DNA of 64,000 nt. Source: Saccharomycopsis fibuligera x Saccharomycopsis cf. fibuligera. Its lineage: Eukaryota; Ascomycota; Saccharomycetes; Ascoideales; Saccharomycopsidaceae. Positions 10,446-21,255 of the stretch are shown here, in pieces (the first letter of the stretch is position 1; the number at the start of each line of letters is the position of its first letter). The translations under genes and the position numbers were made by a program. Under the pieces are notes generated by a model. That model was not told the DNA's origin. It was given only the letters and a program-made list of their open reading frames with translations, and ran no database searches. The stretch lies in NCBI GenBank assembly GCA_001936135.1, contig CP012819.1:930001-994000 (forward strand), written 5' to 3'.

Positions 10446-13049
10446 ATGGTCTTCAAGACAGACACATCCGACCCCGACCCTTTCCAGCGCTCCCGTCACC
10501 AGCGCAGGCTCACCGGCTTCTCCGTCAACGAGATCAAGGCCATTGAGTCGCAGATCCCCCAGGAGTCCAGAGACCTCTGGCGCAAGTTTGCCACCAAGGA
10601 CATCGCGACCAAGGACGACTTCCAGCAGGACTTTGTCCGCCACGTTGAAACGACCCTCGCGCGCTCCATCTACAACTGCGACTCCCTTGCCGCGTACCAG
10701 GCCGCGTCCCACGCTATTCGCGACAAGCTCCTTGTGGAGTGGAACCGCACCCAGCAGGCCCAAACCACCGCAGACCAAAAGCGCGTTTACTACTTGTCGT
10801 TGGAGTTTCTTATGGGCCGTGCTATGGACAATGCCATGGCAAACTCCGGCGTCAAGGAGCTCGTCAGCGACTCCGTCAAGGAGCTCGGCTTCAACATCGA
10901 AGACTTGATTGACCAGGAGCCCGATGCAGCGTTGGGCAACGGGGGTTTGGGCCGGTTGGCGGCCTGCTTCCTTGACTCGCTCAGCACCGGCCGCTATCCA
11001 TCCTGGGGCTACGGTTTGCGCTACGAGTACGGCATTTTTGCTCAGAAGATTGTCGACGGCTACCAAGTTGAGACTCCAGACTACTGGCTCACCTACTCCA
11101 ACCCGTGGGAGATTGCGCGTCTCGAAATACAGTATCCGGTGGATTTTTACGGCGCCGTTGCTGAGGTTGAGGACAGCCAAAACCAGCAGAAGAAGAAGAA
11201 AGTCTGGGCTGGCGGTGAAAGAGTGTTGGCTCTTGCGTATGACTTCCCGATTCCTGGCTACGGTAAAAACGCCAACGTCAATAATTTAAGACTTTGGGCT
11301 GCCAAGCCTACCACTGAGTTTGATTTTACCAAATTCAACGCCGGTGATTACCAGAGTTCGGTGGCTGCCCAGCAAAGAGCAGAATCGATCACCGCAGTGT
11401 TGTATCCAAACGACAATTTCGATAAGGGCAAAGAGTTGAGACTCAAACAGCAGTATTTCTGGGTGGCCGCCTCGTTGCACGACATTGTTCGTCGTTTCAA
11501 AAAATCTAAAAGACCATGGAGAGAATTCCCCGACCAGGTTGCGATTCAACTCAACGATACCCATCCTACTTTAGCGGTTCCTGAATTGCAAAGAATTTTG
11601 GTGGATTTGGAAGGCTTGGAGTGGGACGAAGCCTGGAAGATCGTGGTCAGAACCATTGGCTATACCAATCATACTGTTATGCAAGAGGCTTTGGAAAAAT
11701 GGCCAATCAGCATTTTCCAAAACTTGTTGCCGCGCCACATGGAGATCATTTATGACATTAACTATTTCTTTTTGCAGTACGTTTCCCAGCAGTTCCCTGG
11801 CGATAGCCAATTGCTTGCCAACGTTTCAATCATCGAAGAGTCCAACCCAAAGCAGGTGAGAATGGCCAATTTGGCAGTCGTTGGTTCCCACAGGGTTAAC
11901 GGTGTTGCTGCGTTGCATTCGGACTTGATTAAGACTACGATTTTCAAAGACTTGGTCAAAGTCTATGGCCCGGACAAGTTTATCAATGTCACTAATGGTA
12001 TTACTCCAAGACGCTGGCTAAAGCAAGCTAACCCTAGATTGGCGCAGCTAATCACTTCCAAACTTGGCAATGAGGACTATTTGCTCGACTTGAACTTGTT
12101 GAAGAATTTGGAAAAATACCTTGACGATACTGATTTCAAGTACAAATGGGATGAAATTAAAAAGTTCAACAAGGCACGTCTTGCAGGTCTTGTTAAAGAT
12201 CTTACCGGTTACGAAATCAACCCAGCATTCTTGTTTGATATTCAAGTAAAGCGGATGCACGAGTACAAAAGACAGCAAATGAATATTTTTGGGGTCATTT
12301 ATCGCTACTTAAAACTCAAATCCGCCACTCCTGAACAGCGCAAGAGTTTCCAACCGAGGGTCACTTTGATTGGCGGTAAGGCTGCTCCTGGTTATTACAT
12401 GGCCAAAAGAGTGATTAAGTTGATCAACAATGTCTCTCAAGTGGTCAACAATGATCCAGAAACAAAAGACTATTTGCAGGTTGTTTTTATTCCTGATTAT
12501 AACGTTTCAAAAGCACAAATAATTATTCCAGCCAGTGATATATCAGAGCACATTTCCACTGCCGGCACTGAAGCTAGTGGTACCTCGAACATGAAGTTTG
12601 TGCTCAACGGTGGTTTGATTATCGGAACTCTTGACGGTGCTACCGTTGAAATCGCCAGAGAAATCGGCGAAGAAAACGTGTTCCTTTTCGGCCACTTATC
12701 CGAAAATGTTGAAAAAGTTCGTGCTTCGCACCAATTTGGTCAAGTTAAATTACCAGATTCGCTATCTGCAGTCTTTGAGGCCATTGATAACAATGTTTTC
12801 CATGATGCTGGTGAATTCAAGCCATTGTTGGATTCTATTCGTTATCACAGCGACTACTACTTGGTGAGCGATGATTTCGATAGTTATATTGAAGCACAAA
12901 GATTGATTGACGATACCTATAAGAGAGACCATGATCAATGGATTCAGAAGAGTATCATATCCGTGGCTAATATGGGCTTCTTTAGTAGTGATCGTTGTAT
13001 TGAAGAGTATGCTGATTTAATCTGGAATGTGGAACGGTTAAGAGACTAA
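10446..13049 (+). CDS. GPH1: Glycogen phosphorylase
   Basis: A single exon of 867 residues, started at ATG 10446 in the context ACCATGG; the frame is open further upstream but without an ATG. Phosphorylase hallmarks are present throughout: SLEFLMGRA, NGGLGRLAACFLDS, the QLNDTHPTLAVPE segment, KRMHEYKRQ, KAAPGYYMAK and the PLP-site lysine in ASGTSNMKF. The N-terminal RRLTGF places Thr23 in a PKA-type site, matching the regulatory threonine of the yeast enzyme that is phosphorylated to activate it. It releases glucose-1-phosphate from glycogen in the cytosol. No CTG codon occurs in the whole gene. Codon usage changes sharply at about 11,250: CGC arginine, CTC leucine and C/G endings before, AGA and A/T endings after. 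Confidence 0.97.
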   Translation: MVFKTDTSDPDPFQRSRHQRRLTGFSVNEIKAIESQIPQESRDLWRKFATKDIATKDDFQQDFVRHVETTLARSIYNCDSLAAYQAASHAIRDKLLVEWNRTQQAQTTADQKRVYYLSLEFLMGRAMDNAMANSGVKELVSDSVKELGFNIEDLIDQEPDAALGNGGLGRLAACFLDSLSTGRYPSWGYGLRYEYGIFAQKIVDGYQVETPDYWLTYSNPWEIARLEIQYPVDFYGAVAEVEDSQNQQKKKKVWAGGERVLALAYDFPIPGYGKNANVNNLRLWAAKPTTEFDFTKFNAGDYQSSVAAQQRAESITAVLYPNDNFDKGKELRLKQQYFWVAASLHDIVRRFKKSKRPWREFPDQVAIQLNDTHPTLAVPELQRILVDLEGLEWDEAWKIVVRTIGYTNHTVMQEALEKWPISIFQNLLPRHMEIIYDINYFFLQYVSQQFPGDSQLLANVSIIEESNPKQVRMANLAVVGSHRVNGVAALHSDLIKTTIFKDLVKVYGPDKFINVTNGITPRRWLKQANPRLAQLITSKLGNEDYLLDLNLLKNLEKYLDDTDFKYKWDEIKKFNKARLAGLVKDLTGYEINPAFLFDIQVKRMHEYKRQQMNIFGVIYRYLKLKSATPEQRKSFQPRVTLIGGKAAPGYYMAKRVIKLINNVSQVVNNDPETKDYLQVVFIPDYNVSKAQIIIPASDISEHISTAGTEASGTSNMKFVLNGGLIIGTLDGATVEIAREIGEENVFLFGHLSENVEKVRASHQFGQVKLPDSLSAVFEAIDNNVFHDAGEFKPLLDSIRYHSDYYLVSDDFDSYIEAQRLIDDTYKRDHDQWIQKSIISVANMGFFSSDRCIEEYADLIWNVERLRD

Positions 13050-13051
13050 TT

Positions 13052-13115
<64 letters not shown>

Positions 13116-13666
13116 TTTTATTTTATTTTGAGCATTAAAATCGGTTCGAATTTGTTTTGATTTTGTGCCACAAACACTTTTGTTCTAAATTTTCTTTTCA
13201 GTTTTTGTTATTTTGTAGTATCTAAAAAATTGAAAAGTATTGTTTATCCAATCATATAACTTTTGCCTTTTATTTTAGGTCTTTTTCTGTCTCTTTGTTG
13301 CTGGCGTTTGTCTATTTGTTTGCAAGTATTTCGAGTTTAAATAAAATACGAAGTGTGCGTGTGGATGCATTTTGATTATGTTGGAACGTTATAGCGTAGT
13401 AATTTTTTTAGGACTGACTAAATCTGTTTTACAGTGTGTAGTTAAATTCCATTGAATACCTGTATCATGTTCGTCCATTATCCTATTAGCTAGAATAGGC
13501 TGGGAATTGAAAGAATTGATATGTGAAGTAAAGCACTAATTGAGAGTTTGCTCAATTCTTGGCAACACACGAAAACGAATAAAATAGTGAAGATTCAAAA
13601 GAGTTTATTAAAAAAAAAAAAAGAGAATAAAATTATAACCACAAGTAACACAACTAACCCCACTCT
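13050..13666. other. Convergent GPH1 / mannosyltransferase 3' region
   Basis: About 620 bp between two stop codons with no gene seen. It opens with a T-run and TTTA repeats and is AT-rich throughout, as expected for facing terminators. Confidence 0.5.
13054..13090. repeat. Poly(T) tract (37 nt)
   Basis: An uninterrupted run of T starts 5 nt after the GPH1 stop codon, followed by ATT/TTTA repeats. Confidence 0.95.
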
Positions 13667-14980
13667 CTACACTTCCGACAAAAACTTTTTGCCCGCACCA
13701 AGTTTCCACCATCTAGGCAAACAGCTATGCAACTTAACATCCATATTACTCTCCGCATCAGGATTGCAAACACATCGGTTCTTATACCTCAACAACTTGG
13801 ACAGCGGACAGCTTTCAAATGGATTGTGTCTATACCCAATATCTTCAAAATGGTGAATTTTTTCCCGATCAGCAAGCAAAGCAAGCCCCAATGTATGCAC
13901 CGGAGCGTCTCCCCATCGCTCGTAATAAAACCCACCGGCTTTATCCAAATGGTTGAAGAAATCGTTATATTGCTGAGACCGGAAAAAATTCAAGTTGCCA
14001 ATTTCGAAATTCGACCAAAAGTGGCACAAGTTGTAATCGGTGGTACGGTTCATTATTAGTAAACTGGGGCCGATTGCTGAAGTGTCGGTGATGAAGCCAA
14101 GGGAGTTGTTTGGATGAAGGTGCTGGGGATACAGTTCAAGGAAGTCCATAGTGGTGTTCCATAGCGTGGGGATGGTGTCCTCATACTCATATAAACTGAT
14201 CACAAAGCCATAAATTTTGTTGGTATCGCTAAGGAACTGGAATGGGTCGTATTGGAAATCGCAGAAGTACTGAACGTCGGGCTCCACTCTAAAATACCAA
14301 TCGAATTGATCTAAAAGTTTCTGCTTGTAGAAAAAACCAGAATTGAAACGGCACATGTTACGGTACGATCTCGAATTGCCGTAAAGGATGCCTGCCAGCT
14401 GCGATCTCTGCAAGTTTTCTTCAAATTTGGTAGAGTTGATCCAACTTGGCCGGTTCCAGTCATCAGCGGGGATTAAGCCATATTGTGTCCGGCCGCTGGC
14501 CATCAAGGTAGTAGCCTCGATAAACTCATCGGTAAATGGCACATCATTGAGAAAAGTCCACGGGTATTTGTACTTGTGATTGAATCTGTCTTCGAGAGAC
14601 CGCATCGATGCTAAAGCTCCTTCGAGCTCCCAATTGCGCACAAGCATCAAGAGCGTAGCATTCATGCTGCCCAATTGTTGTTGCTGACGAGCTGGGTCCA
14701 ATTTATGTGAGCTGATGTCATCTTTAATGAGTTGAGAATTGAAATGGTATGCATTGGAAGCTAGTTTCAGCCTGTCTTTGTTTTGTTCCACTCGCTGGTG
14801 TTTTAGTGGGTCTGATGGAGCGCTGTTATGCTTGATTTCGTCAAGAATGGTTTCAAACTGGTGGCGAAAACCGAGATCTTGATGGACATTCCGGACATAC
14901 TGCAAGACCGGGGAGCAATAGAGAAACAGAAGTAAGGCGAGGATTACTAGAAGGACAAGTCTGTGTAGCCAGAAGGGCAT
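13667..14980 (-). CDS. KRE2/MNT1-family alpha-1,2-mannosyltransferase (GT15)
   Basis: A 437-residue type II Golgi membrane protein. A short cytosolic start (MPFWLHR) is followed by one membrane anchor (about residues 7-24), a stem region and a catalytic domain. GT15 signatures include FNSGFFYKQKLLDQFDWYF, RVEPDVQYFCD (acidic catalytic region), YGFVISLYEYEDTIPTLW, HFWSNFEIGNLNFFRS and YERWGDAPVH. These enzymes add alpha-1,2-mannose to O- and N-linked glycans in the Golgi. The length matches Kre2 (442) and Yur1 (428). I cannot decide which member (MNT, KTR, YUR) it is. It diverges from NPA3 across 307 bp. Confidence 0.92.
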   Translation of the reverse strand: MPFWLHRLVLLVILALLLFLYCSPVLQYVRNVHQDLGFRHQFETILDEIKHNSAPSDPLKHQRVEQNKDRLKLASNAYHFNSQLIKDDISSHKLDPARQQQQLGSMNATLLMLVRNWELEGALASMRSLEDRFNHKYKYPWTFLNDVPFTDEFIEATTLMASGRTQYGLIPADDWNRPSWINSTKFEENLQRSQLAGILYGNSRSYRNMCRFNSGFFYKQKLLDQFDWYFRVEPDVQYFCDFQYDPFQFLSDTNKIYGFVISLYEYEDTIPTLWNTTMDFLELYPQHLHPNNSLGFITDTSAIGPSLLIMNRTTDYNLCHFWSNFEIGNLNFFRSQQYNDFFNHLDKAGGFYYERWGDAPVHTLGLALLADREKIHHFEDIGYRHNPFESCPLSKLLRYKNRCVCNPDAESNMDVKLHSCLPRWWKLGAGKKFLSEV

Positions 14981-15287
14981 TGTTGTGGGCGGTGGTGCTG
15001 GCGGTTTCTTGGCAGATTAGCTTTGGTATGTATGTAGTCTTGTTGATAGCGATGTTGTAGCTTGACTTGAAATTTCCACACGCATCACGGGAACACCGCT
15101 TACAAACTGTTTTTCGCAGCTCCAAAAATTTTCATTGATGAGCATCGCAACATAATCAAAAACATTAATAATTATCTAATACAAACCAGCCATCGGTTAT
15201 CTCGCTCCTCTCAGTTACATTGCTACTCAAATAATTTGCTCACTCAGTCACCATCGCCCGAGTAACATTAAAAGAAAACCACACAAC

Positions 15288-16427
15288 ATGGCCCCAGCTT
15301 CTCTTCTCGTTATCGGTATGGCCGGTTCAGGGAAAACCACATTCATGCAGCGTCTCAATTCTCATCTCCACGCCAAAAAGAACCCTCCGTATGTCATCAA
15401 CTTGGACCCAGCAGTGCTTAAGGTTCCATATGGTTGTAACATCGATATCAGAGACTCAGTGAACTACAACAAAGTCATGGATCATTATAACTTGGGTCCA
15501 AATGGTGCTATTGTCACTTCCCTTAATCTTTTCAGTACCAAGATTGATCAAATTATTGAACTTCTTGACAAGAGAGCAGACTCTTATAATCATGTTCTTA
15601 TTGATACTCCTGGCCAAATTGAGTGCTTTATTTGGAGTGCTTCGGGAGCTATCATTACGCAAGCTTTAGCGTCTGCTTTTCCAACAATCATAGTTTATAT
15701 CATTGATACGCCGCGTACTACGTCGCCTTCAACATTTATGAGTAACATGTTGTATGCTTGCTCGATTTTGTACAAGACTAAATTGCCAATGATCATCGTG
15801 TTCAATAAGTGCGATATCAAAGATTATGAATTCGCTAAAGAATGGATGACTGATTTCGAGGCATTCCAGAATTCCATGCGCAACGATCAGAATTTGGGTA
15901 ACTCAGAAAATGGCAGTGATTCGGGATACATGAATTCATTGATAAACTCGATGTCTCTTATGTTGGAAGAATTTTACTCACAGTTGGATGTGGTTGGCGT
16001 GAGCTCTTACACCGGCAAAGGGTTTGATGAGTTCTTAGACAGGGTTGATGATAAGGTGAAAGAGTACAATGATGTGTACAAACAAGAACAAGAAAGAATT
16101 TTGAAGAAAAGAGAAAAAGAAGAAAAAGATAGAAAAGTTAAGAATTTGAGTAAATTGGTGAAAGACTTGGGAATTGATGAAGGAAAGAAGACTAAAAAAT
16201 CAGAGGACGATTCGGTGGATGTACTTTCTGATTTCGAAGACGATGAAGAGGAAGAAGATAATGATGAAGCATCCGAACAGGAAGTGGACCAAGACGATAT
16301 CAATACTCCACATAGAGAATATGCTTATGAGGATGAGAGATACGATACAGCCCACGAACAGCCTGGACAGACGAGCGAGGATCCAACGTTGCAGAGAATA
16401 GCTCAGTATATTAACAACACGAATTAG
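15288..16427 (+). CDS. NPA3: GPN-loop GTPase 1 (Npa3)
   Basis: 379 residues, one exon, ATG in context ACAACATGG. The P-loop GMAGSGKTT (10-18), the diagnostic Gly-Pro-Asn loop GPNGAIV (70-76), switch region DTPGQIE (~106-112) and base-recognition FNKCD are all present. The C-terminal ~110 residues are lysine-rich coiled coil followed by a long acidic stretch. Npa3/GPN1 pairs with other GPN GTPases for assembly and nuclear import of RNA polymerase II and is essential in S. cerevisiae. Nothing looks altered. Confidence 0.96.
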   Translation: MAPASLLVIGMAGSGKTTFMQRLNSHLHAKKNPPYVINLDPAVLKVPYGCNIDIRDSVNYNKVMDHYNLGPNGAIVTSLNLFSTKIDQIIELLDKRADSYNHVLIDTPGQIECFIWSASGAIITQALASAFPTIIVYIIDTPRTTSPSTFMSNMLYACSILYKTKLPMIIVFNKCDIKDYEFAKEWMTDFEAFQNSMRNDQNLGNSENGSDSGYMNSLINSMSLMLEEFYSQLDVVGVSSYTGKGFDEFLDRVDDKVKEYNDVYKQEQERILKKREKEEKDRKVKNLSKLVKDLGIDEGKKTKKSEDDSVDVLSDFEDDEEEEDNDEASEQEVDQDDINTPHREYAYEDERYDTAHEQPGQTSEDPTLQRIAQYINNTN

Positions 16428-16715
16428 TAATGAAAATGCCTTGAAGCGCATCTTTGCCTTTGGCTATAGTTAGTCGACAAGATGCGTAATCTGCAGGAAG
16501 CACTCGTTTCATTTAAATTTTACGAATCATTTTACTGACTATGGTCAGTAGCCTTTTCTTTTTTTGTTACTGCTTGGCAATTCTGCTTAGCTTATGAAAC
16601 AACCCCTACTGAGTTTCTCACATTATATAGCTCCACTTTTACATGTTGTCCAACATATATATGTTATTGTGAATTCATAAAGAACTTATAACTAACTAAA
16701 TGAAACAAAGAACTG

Positions 16716-17525
16716 CTAACTACCGTACAATTTCAACACCCTTTGTTCTATACCGTCCAAATCGTACAAATGATCAATAATCTTGATATTGTCGATCTCC
16801 CCCTTAAGTACTGATTCAGTGGTGGGCCCACCTGGCATGTCTAACTGTGGCATTGGATTTGCACTGCTTTGAAGCATCTGGTCACCAATTGAACTATCAC
16901 CAAGCAACAAATTGTACACGGATCTCAACCCAAGCAAGTTGACAAAGTACCACGAAATGGAACTGACCCAGCGCACATCTAAGTCGTTCGTGTTGACACC
17001 GTTTTGTAACATTTGTTTGAAACGTACTGTCAATGGGAACGGCAACTTCATCACTACAAACCCATTGAAGAAATAATTAACCCAAGCCATGATCAATGTT
17101 TGTGGAACGAAATTGGCCAAATTTCCCTTCATGAGGTTTGTCATCTGGTCCGAAAAACGAGCATCAGTAAGTGGATTCTGGGGCATTTCCGGGCTGCCAT
17201 CGCCATTGGCGTTATTCTTTTTTGCCTTCTCTGCCTTCTCCTTTTCGATTTGGGCAATCTTGTCGGCCAAGTGCTGGAGCAATGCGCTTTGCTGGCGCTC
17301 AAAGTCAGTGTATGGCAAGATACGAAAGTTGCGTTTAAAGTTTTGGATTTTTAGAATTTCTTCATCTTGACTCACTTTGCTGAAGCTTTGGAGCTTGGGG
17401 GTTGGGGTGATCAAGACCTGAATGTGCTGTCTGAGGACCCCGACAACCACCATCACAAACGAGATGGGCAACAATACCCATGCTTTCAAGCTGGGGTCAA
17501 TGGTGAGATTGGGTACGTTGGACAT
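16716..17525 (-). CDS. EMC3: ER membrane protein complex subunit 3
   Basis: 269 residues. It has an N-terminal membrane segment (about 15-32), a charged cytosolic coiled-coil stretch (KIAQIEKEKAEKAKK) and two further membrane segments around FVPQTLIMAWVNYFFNGF and WYFVNLLGLRSVYNLL. EMC3 belongs to the Oxa1/YidC/Get1 insertase superfamily and forms the membrane-insertion cavity of the ER membrane complex. The ATG at 17523-17525 is the first in frame. It is divergent with RPT4 (303 bp between starts) and convergent with NPA3. Confidence 0.94.
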   Translation of the reverse strand: MSNVPNLTIDPSLKAWVLLPISFVMVVVGVLRQHIQVLITPTPKLQSFSKVSQDEEILKIQNFKRNFRILPYTDFERQQSALLQHLADKIAQIEKEKAEKAKKNNANGDGSPEMPQNPLTDARFSDQMTNLMKGNLANFVPQTLIMAWVNYFFNGFVVMKLPFPLTVRFKQMLQNGVNTNDLDVRWVSSISWYFVNLLGLRSVYNLLLGDSSIGDQMLQSSANPMPQLDMPGGPTTESVLKGEIDNIKIIDHLYDLDGIEQRVLKLYGS

Positions 17526-17828
17526 GATGCGTGGATTGTGCTAGTTGTCTATCAATGGATCAGCTGTGTATCTATCTCAGTGTACCATCACCTTCACCAC
17601 CATCATCAAGTGCAGTGTATCGCATCTGTATTATCGCTTGCTGGCTTCACTCTATTGCGGGTAACACTACAAATCGCCAAATTCTGAAAATTGCAACAGC
17701 GAAACAAAGCAAAACAGTCGCCACTCAACCACAATCTCATCACCACATATTAACTGGTAATACTGTCATTATCGCCATTGAGCACTAAGACACACACATA
17801 GACACACATAACACCAATTGCCATCGTC

Positions 17829-19094
17829 ATGAGCGCAGAAGACCCGTTGCTTGCTGCTTTGAATGCAGAAGAAAACAGGGAAGGCGGCAACGCCTCGAAT
17901 TCTAACAGCAATGCCGCTGAGCAAACCGACCCAGAGAGAAGCGAGGCGTTGAGAAGATACAAAAAGAAATTGATGGAACACAAAGAATGGGATGCTAGAC
18001 TCAAAAAGCAAAGACTCGACATAAGGGGCCTTGACAAGGACTATTCAAAGACTGAAGATGACATCAAGGCTCTTCAAAGTGTTGGGCAAATCATTGGTGA
18101 AGTTCTCAAGGCCTTGACGGAGGACAAGTACATTGTCAAAGCTGCTAATGGTCCCCGTTACATTGTCGGGTGTCGCAGCACGATAAACAAGGAGAAATTG
18201 CTCAAAGGCGTCAGAGTCTCGTTGGATATTACTACTTTGACCATTATGAGAATTTTACCAAGAGAAGTGGATCCGCTTGTTTACAATATGACGAGTTTCA
18301 AACCCGGTGAGATCTCATTTAATGGGGTTGGTGGGTTGAACGAACAGATTAGAGAATTGAGAGAAGTCATTGAGTTGCCGTTGAAGAACCCTGAATTGTT
18401 TTTAAGAGTAGGTATCAAACCACCAAAAGGTGTCTTGCTTTATGGTCCACCAGGTACCGGGAAGACCTTGTTAGCCAAAGCAGTTGCTGCAACCATTGGG
18501 GCAAACTTTATATTCAGTCCGGCCAGTGGTATAGTGGATAAGTACATTGGTGAAAGTGCTAGATTGATCAGAGAAATGTTTGCATATGCTAAAGAACACG
18601 AGCCATGTATTATATTCATGGATGAAGTTGATGCTATTGGTGGCAGAAGATTCAGTGAAGGTACTTCTGCCGATCGTGAAATCCAAAGAACGTTGATGGA
18701 ATTGCTCAATCAAATGGACGGGTTTGATTATTTAGGCCAAACCAAGATCATTATGGCTACCAATAGACCGGACACGTTAGACCCAGCATTGCTTAGAGCT
18801 GGTAGATTGGACAGAAAAATCGAAATTCCATTACCTAATGAGGCTGGTAGATTAGAGGTTTTCAAAATTCACACTGCCAAGATCAATAAGCAAGGTGAGT
18901 TCGATTTCGAAGCAGCGGTGAAGATGAGCGATGGCTTTAATGGTGCCGATATAAGAAACGTGGTTACTGAAGCCGGTTTCTTTGCCATCAGAGACGAAAG
19001 AGATTACATTGTTCAGGAAGATATCATGAAGGCAGTTAGAAAAGTTAACGAGACAAAGAAATTGGAAGGTAAAATAGATTACCAAAAACTATAG
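17829..19094 (+). CDS. RPT4: 26S proteasome regulatory ATPase Rpt4
   Basis: 421 residues, single exon. It has an N-terminal coiled coil (about 40-90), an OB-fold segment and the AAA domain: Walker A GPPGTGKT (~204), Walker [15 protein letters not shown] (~258) and the second region of homology [20 protein letters not shown] (~306). The C-terminus KIDYQKL is typical of Rpt4 among the six paralogues. Rpt4 is part of the ATPase ring that unfolds substrates into the 20S core. The shared promoter with EMC3 lacks an exact Rpn4 PACE site (GGTGGCAAA). Confidence 0.95.
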   Translation: MSAEDPLLAALNAEENREGGNASNSNSNAAEQTDPERSEALRRYKKKLMEHKEWDARLKKQRLDIRGLDKDYSKTEDDIKALQSVGQIIGEVLKALTEDKYIVKAANGPRYIVGCRSTINKEKLLKGVRVSLDITTLTIMRILPREVDPLVYNMTSFKPGEISFNGVGGLNEQIRELREVIELPLKNPELFLRVGIKPPKGVLLYGPPGTGKTLLAKAVAATIGANFIFSPASGIVDKYIGESARLIREMFAYAKEHEPCIIFMDEVDAIGGRRFSEGTSADREIQRTLMELLNQMDGFDYLGQTKIIMATNRPDTLDPALLRAGRLDRKIEIPLPNEAGRLEVFKIHTAKINKQGEFDFEAAVKMSDGFNGADIRNVVTEAGFFAIRDERDYIVQEDIMKAVRKVNETKKLEGKIDYQKL

Positions 19095-19815
19095 ATGTTT
19101 TGCTGTCATTATTTTATCTTTCTGCCATCTTACATATTACTTTTGTTTAATTAATCTATGCTTTTTTTTTCTACAGTTCCAATTCTCTTGTACGACTTGT
19201 TAAACATCGATGTAGATTTTGGGGACACTGCTATGTAGCCAAGTCAAAAAAATACATTTATTCAACAGTGAGGAGCACAGCAAAAGCTAGTGTTAGTCAT
19301 ATCAATCGACTTCACATCAATACTTTTTCAATAATCCAGGTGATTGTCGGAAGGTTTGTGATGTTACCGAAGTGTGATTATTCAACTTTGGGCACAACGG
19401 AGCCTAAAATTCTCTTTTGGTTTACTGCACAACGCTTACTTTCGATGTTTTAAAAACTCGAAATCGGCATGTGGATTCTTCAAGCTCTCCAAATTAACGT
19501 TTTTATCCTTATTGGCAGTTCAGTATCAAGGCAACCAGTAAAGTGAACCTTTATCATGACGTTAAGTTAAGCTACCAACAATATGGTATATATGATCACA
19601 TGAGTTTTAATTTTTGCCTTCTCACGAATGCTTTTTGCACAGCTAAATCTAGCAAAGATATTGCAACTATAGTTGAAGAGGTATAGTGTACACCACCCCA
19701 AGACCCTATTATTAAAAAGTTTACATCCTATTTTGGAACATTTCTGCTGCATTCAGTTTCCCTTAATATTGTACGTTTGTTTATATCAACGAAGCAGCGT
19801 TTCTGAAACATTGTT
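19095..19815. other. RPT4-MRX10 intergenic region
   Basis: About 720 bp without a supported gene; the short open frames here are unremarkable. TTTTGCCTTC at 19612-19621 resembles the reverse of the GAAGGCAAAA proteasome-associated motif described in Candida, but it lies before the MRX10-like gene and downstream of RPT4, so I do not assign it. Confidence 0.4.
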
Positions 19816-20586
19816 ATGGCATTTAGATTGGCCACCAAAACTTATCTGCGATTCCCATCGAGCCGGACTTTAGTGCCGTTGAGCATATTTTGCAAACGAA
19901 CATCAATTGCTACTTCATTTATCAGAGCCTATGCATCGAAGTCAAGCGGTAACGGTAATGCTAATAGCAGCAATGAAAAGCTAAGTAGCAATTTTTTTTC
20001 GGCGTCATCATCACCACCAACGGGCAGACTCCCAAAAGCATCTAGCGTGACTCCCAATACAAGAGCACTAAGAAGAAGCGGACAGTCACTGAGTTTTGAC
20101 AAGCAAGTATCATCAGAGTATCTGTCAAAAGATCTTTTACCCTGCACTGCTATAACGACATGTAAAGCGTATGACTTGCCAAAAGTTATTGAATTGCTTC
20201 ATCAACAGGGTTACAAAGATGCTAGCTTTTTGATACCTCAGGAGGTTGTGTATTTGCAATTTCCAAATTTTGATAACCAGAATCCCAGCAGTGGTTACAA
20301 GAAATTGAATTTCGATATCATGGTTCTTTTGAATGGGTCAGTGATAGCTTGGGGGTTTGATGAAACTTTTTTAAGAAACAACTTTCTACCATTGATTGAA
20401 AAAGCAAAGGTGGATCCTTATCAATTTGCTGAGAGTGAAGAAATAGATTTTGTGGAAATCGACCATAATGAAACAGGAAACCCTTTGCAAACTGGGGCCA
20501 ATGCTAAAGAAAATAATGGCAGCAATATTTCCAATAGCAACAACAATAGCAATAACAACAACAACATCATCAACAACAACAACAAC

Positions 20587-20630
<44 letters not shown>

Positions 20631-21255
20631 TAACGGTAACATTATCTCATCTGGTTACGAAAACAAGATTAGTAAAAGCAGAATGGATAATGATATAATA
20701 ATAATCGATACTGAAAACCCTCGTCAAAAACTGTTAGATAAAGCTGCGTTTGCCTTTGGACTCACAAGATCAACAAGATTGGCCATTTTGGAAACTTTAC
20801 TTGAAAATTGTATCAAAGAAACCAGACAAAACACATTGACTTTTTCTAAAGGGATAACTAAACGTAACAAGTCGAAGCAGCATAGAGATACTTTAAAAAT
20901 GATTGGTAGACTTCTTTTAATCAGGGGTGAATTGAATTTGTATTCTGAATTGATTGAAACTCCAGATTTGTATTGGTCCGAACCAGTCTTGGAAGAATTA
21001 TACAAGAAAATATCCAAAAATTTGGATATTGTGCCAAGAATTGGAATTTTAAATAAGAAATTGGACTACGCTACTGAAGAATCAAGGATTTTGGTGGCTA
21101 CTTTGAACGACGAAAAAGCATCAAAGTTGGAAATGATTATTATTTACTTGATCTTAATTGAGGTCTGTTTTGAAATCTTCCATTTTTACGAAAAATATAT
21201 ATTGGATAAGAAAGTTGCCAGCGTTGAAGAAAAGACAGCGAAGTTCGACAACTAA
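19816..21255 (+). CDS. MRX10: Mitochondrial DUF155 (RMND1/Rmd1-family) protein, Mrx10-like
   Basis: 479 residues. The N-terminus (about 1-45) is rich in Arg, Ser and Thr with almost no acidic residues, a mitochondrial presequence. A DUF155/RMND1 domain follows: CKAYDLPKVIELLHQQGY, FDIMVLLNGSVIAWGFDE, FAFGLTRSTRLAILE and LLLIRGELNLYSELIETPDLYW. A C-terminal hydrophobic segment (about 438-455) is likely the membrane anchor. Mrx10 (YDR282C) is the mitochondrial member in S. cerevisiae, part of the MIOREX expressosome set, and human RMND1 supports mitochondrial translation. Within the domain sits a long poly-Asn insertion (about residues 249-275). The presequence argues against the extramitochondrial paralogues Rmd1 and Rmd8. 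Confidence 0.85.
20562..20640 (+). repeat. Asn-coding trinucleotide repeat within MRX10
   Basis: A run of AAC codons switches abruptly to a run of AAT codons, then back to AAC, all encoding Asn. Confidence 0.95.

Noticed and set aside
10395-11180. 261-residue open frame antisense to GPH1
   Set aside because: It lies opposite a conserved enzyme in the GC-rich part, where strong codon bias keeps antisense frames open. It has no recognisable domain.
13141-13160. GGTTCGAATTT, possible tRNA B box
   Set aside because: The 3' C residues of the B box are missing and no cloverleaf fits.
19612-19621. Rpn4-like motif near RPT4
   Set aside because: It is 3' of RPT4, and similar CCTTTGCC strings occur in coding sequence and other leaders, so chance is likely.
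20421-20642. Leucine-rich antisense frame
   Set aside because: It is the complement of the poly-Asn codons of the MRX10-like gene.
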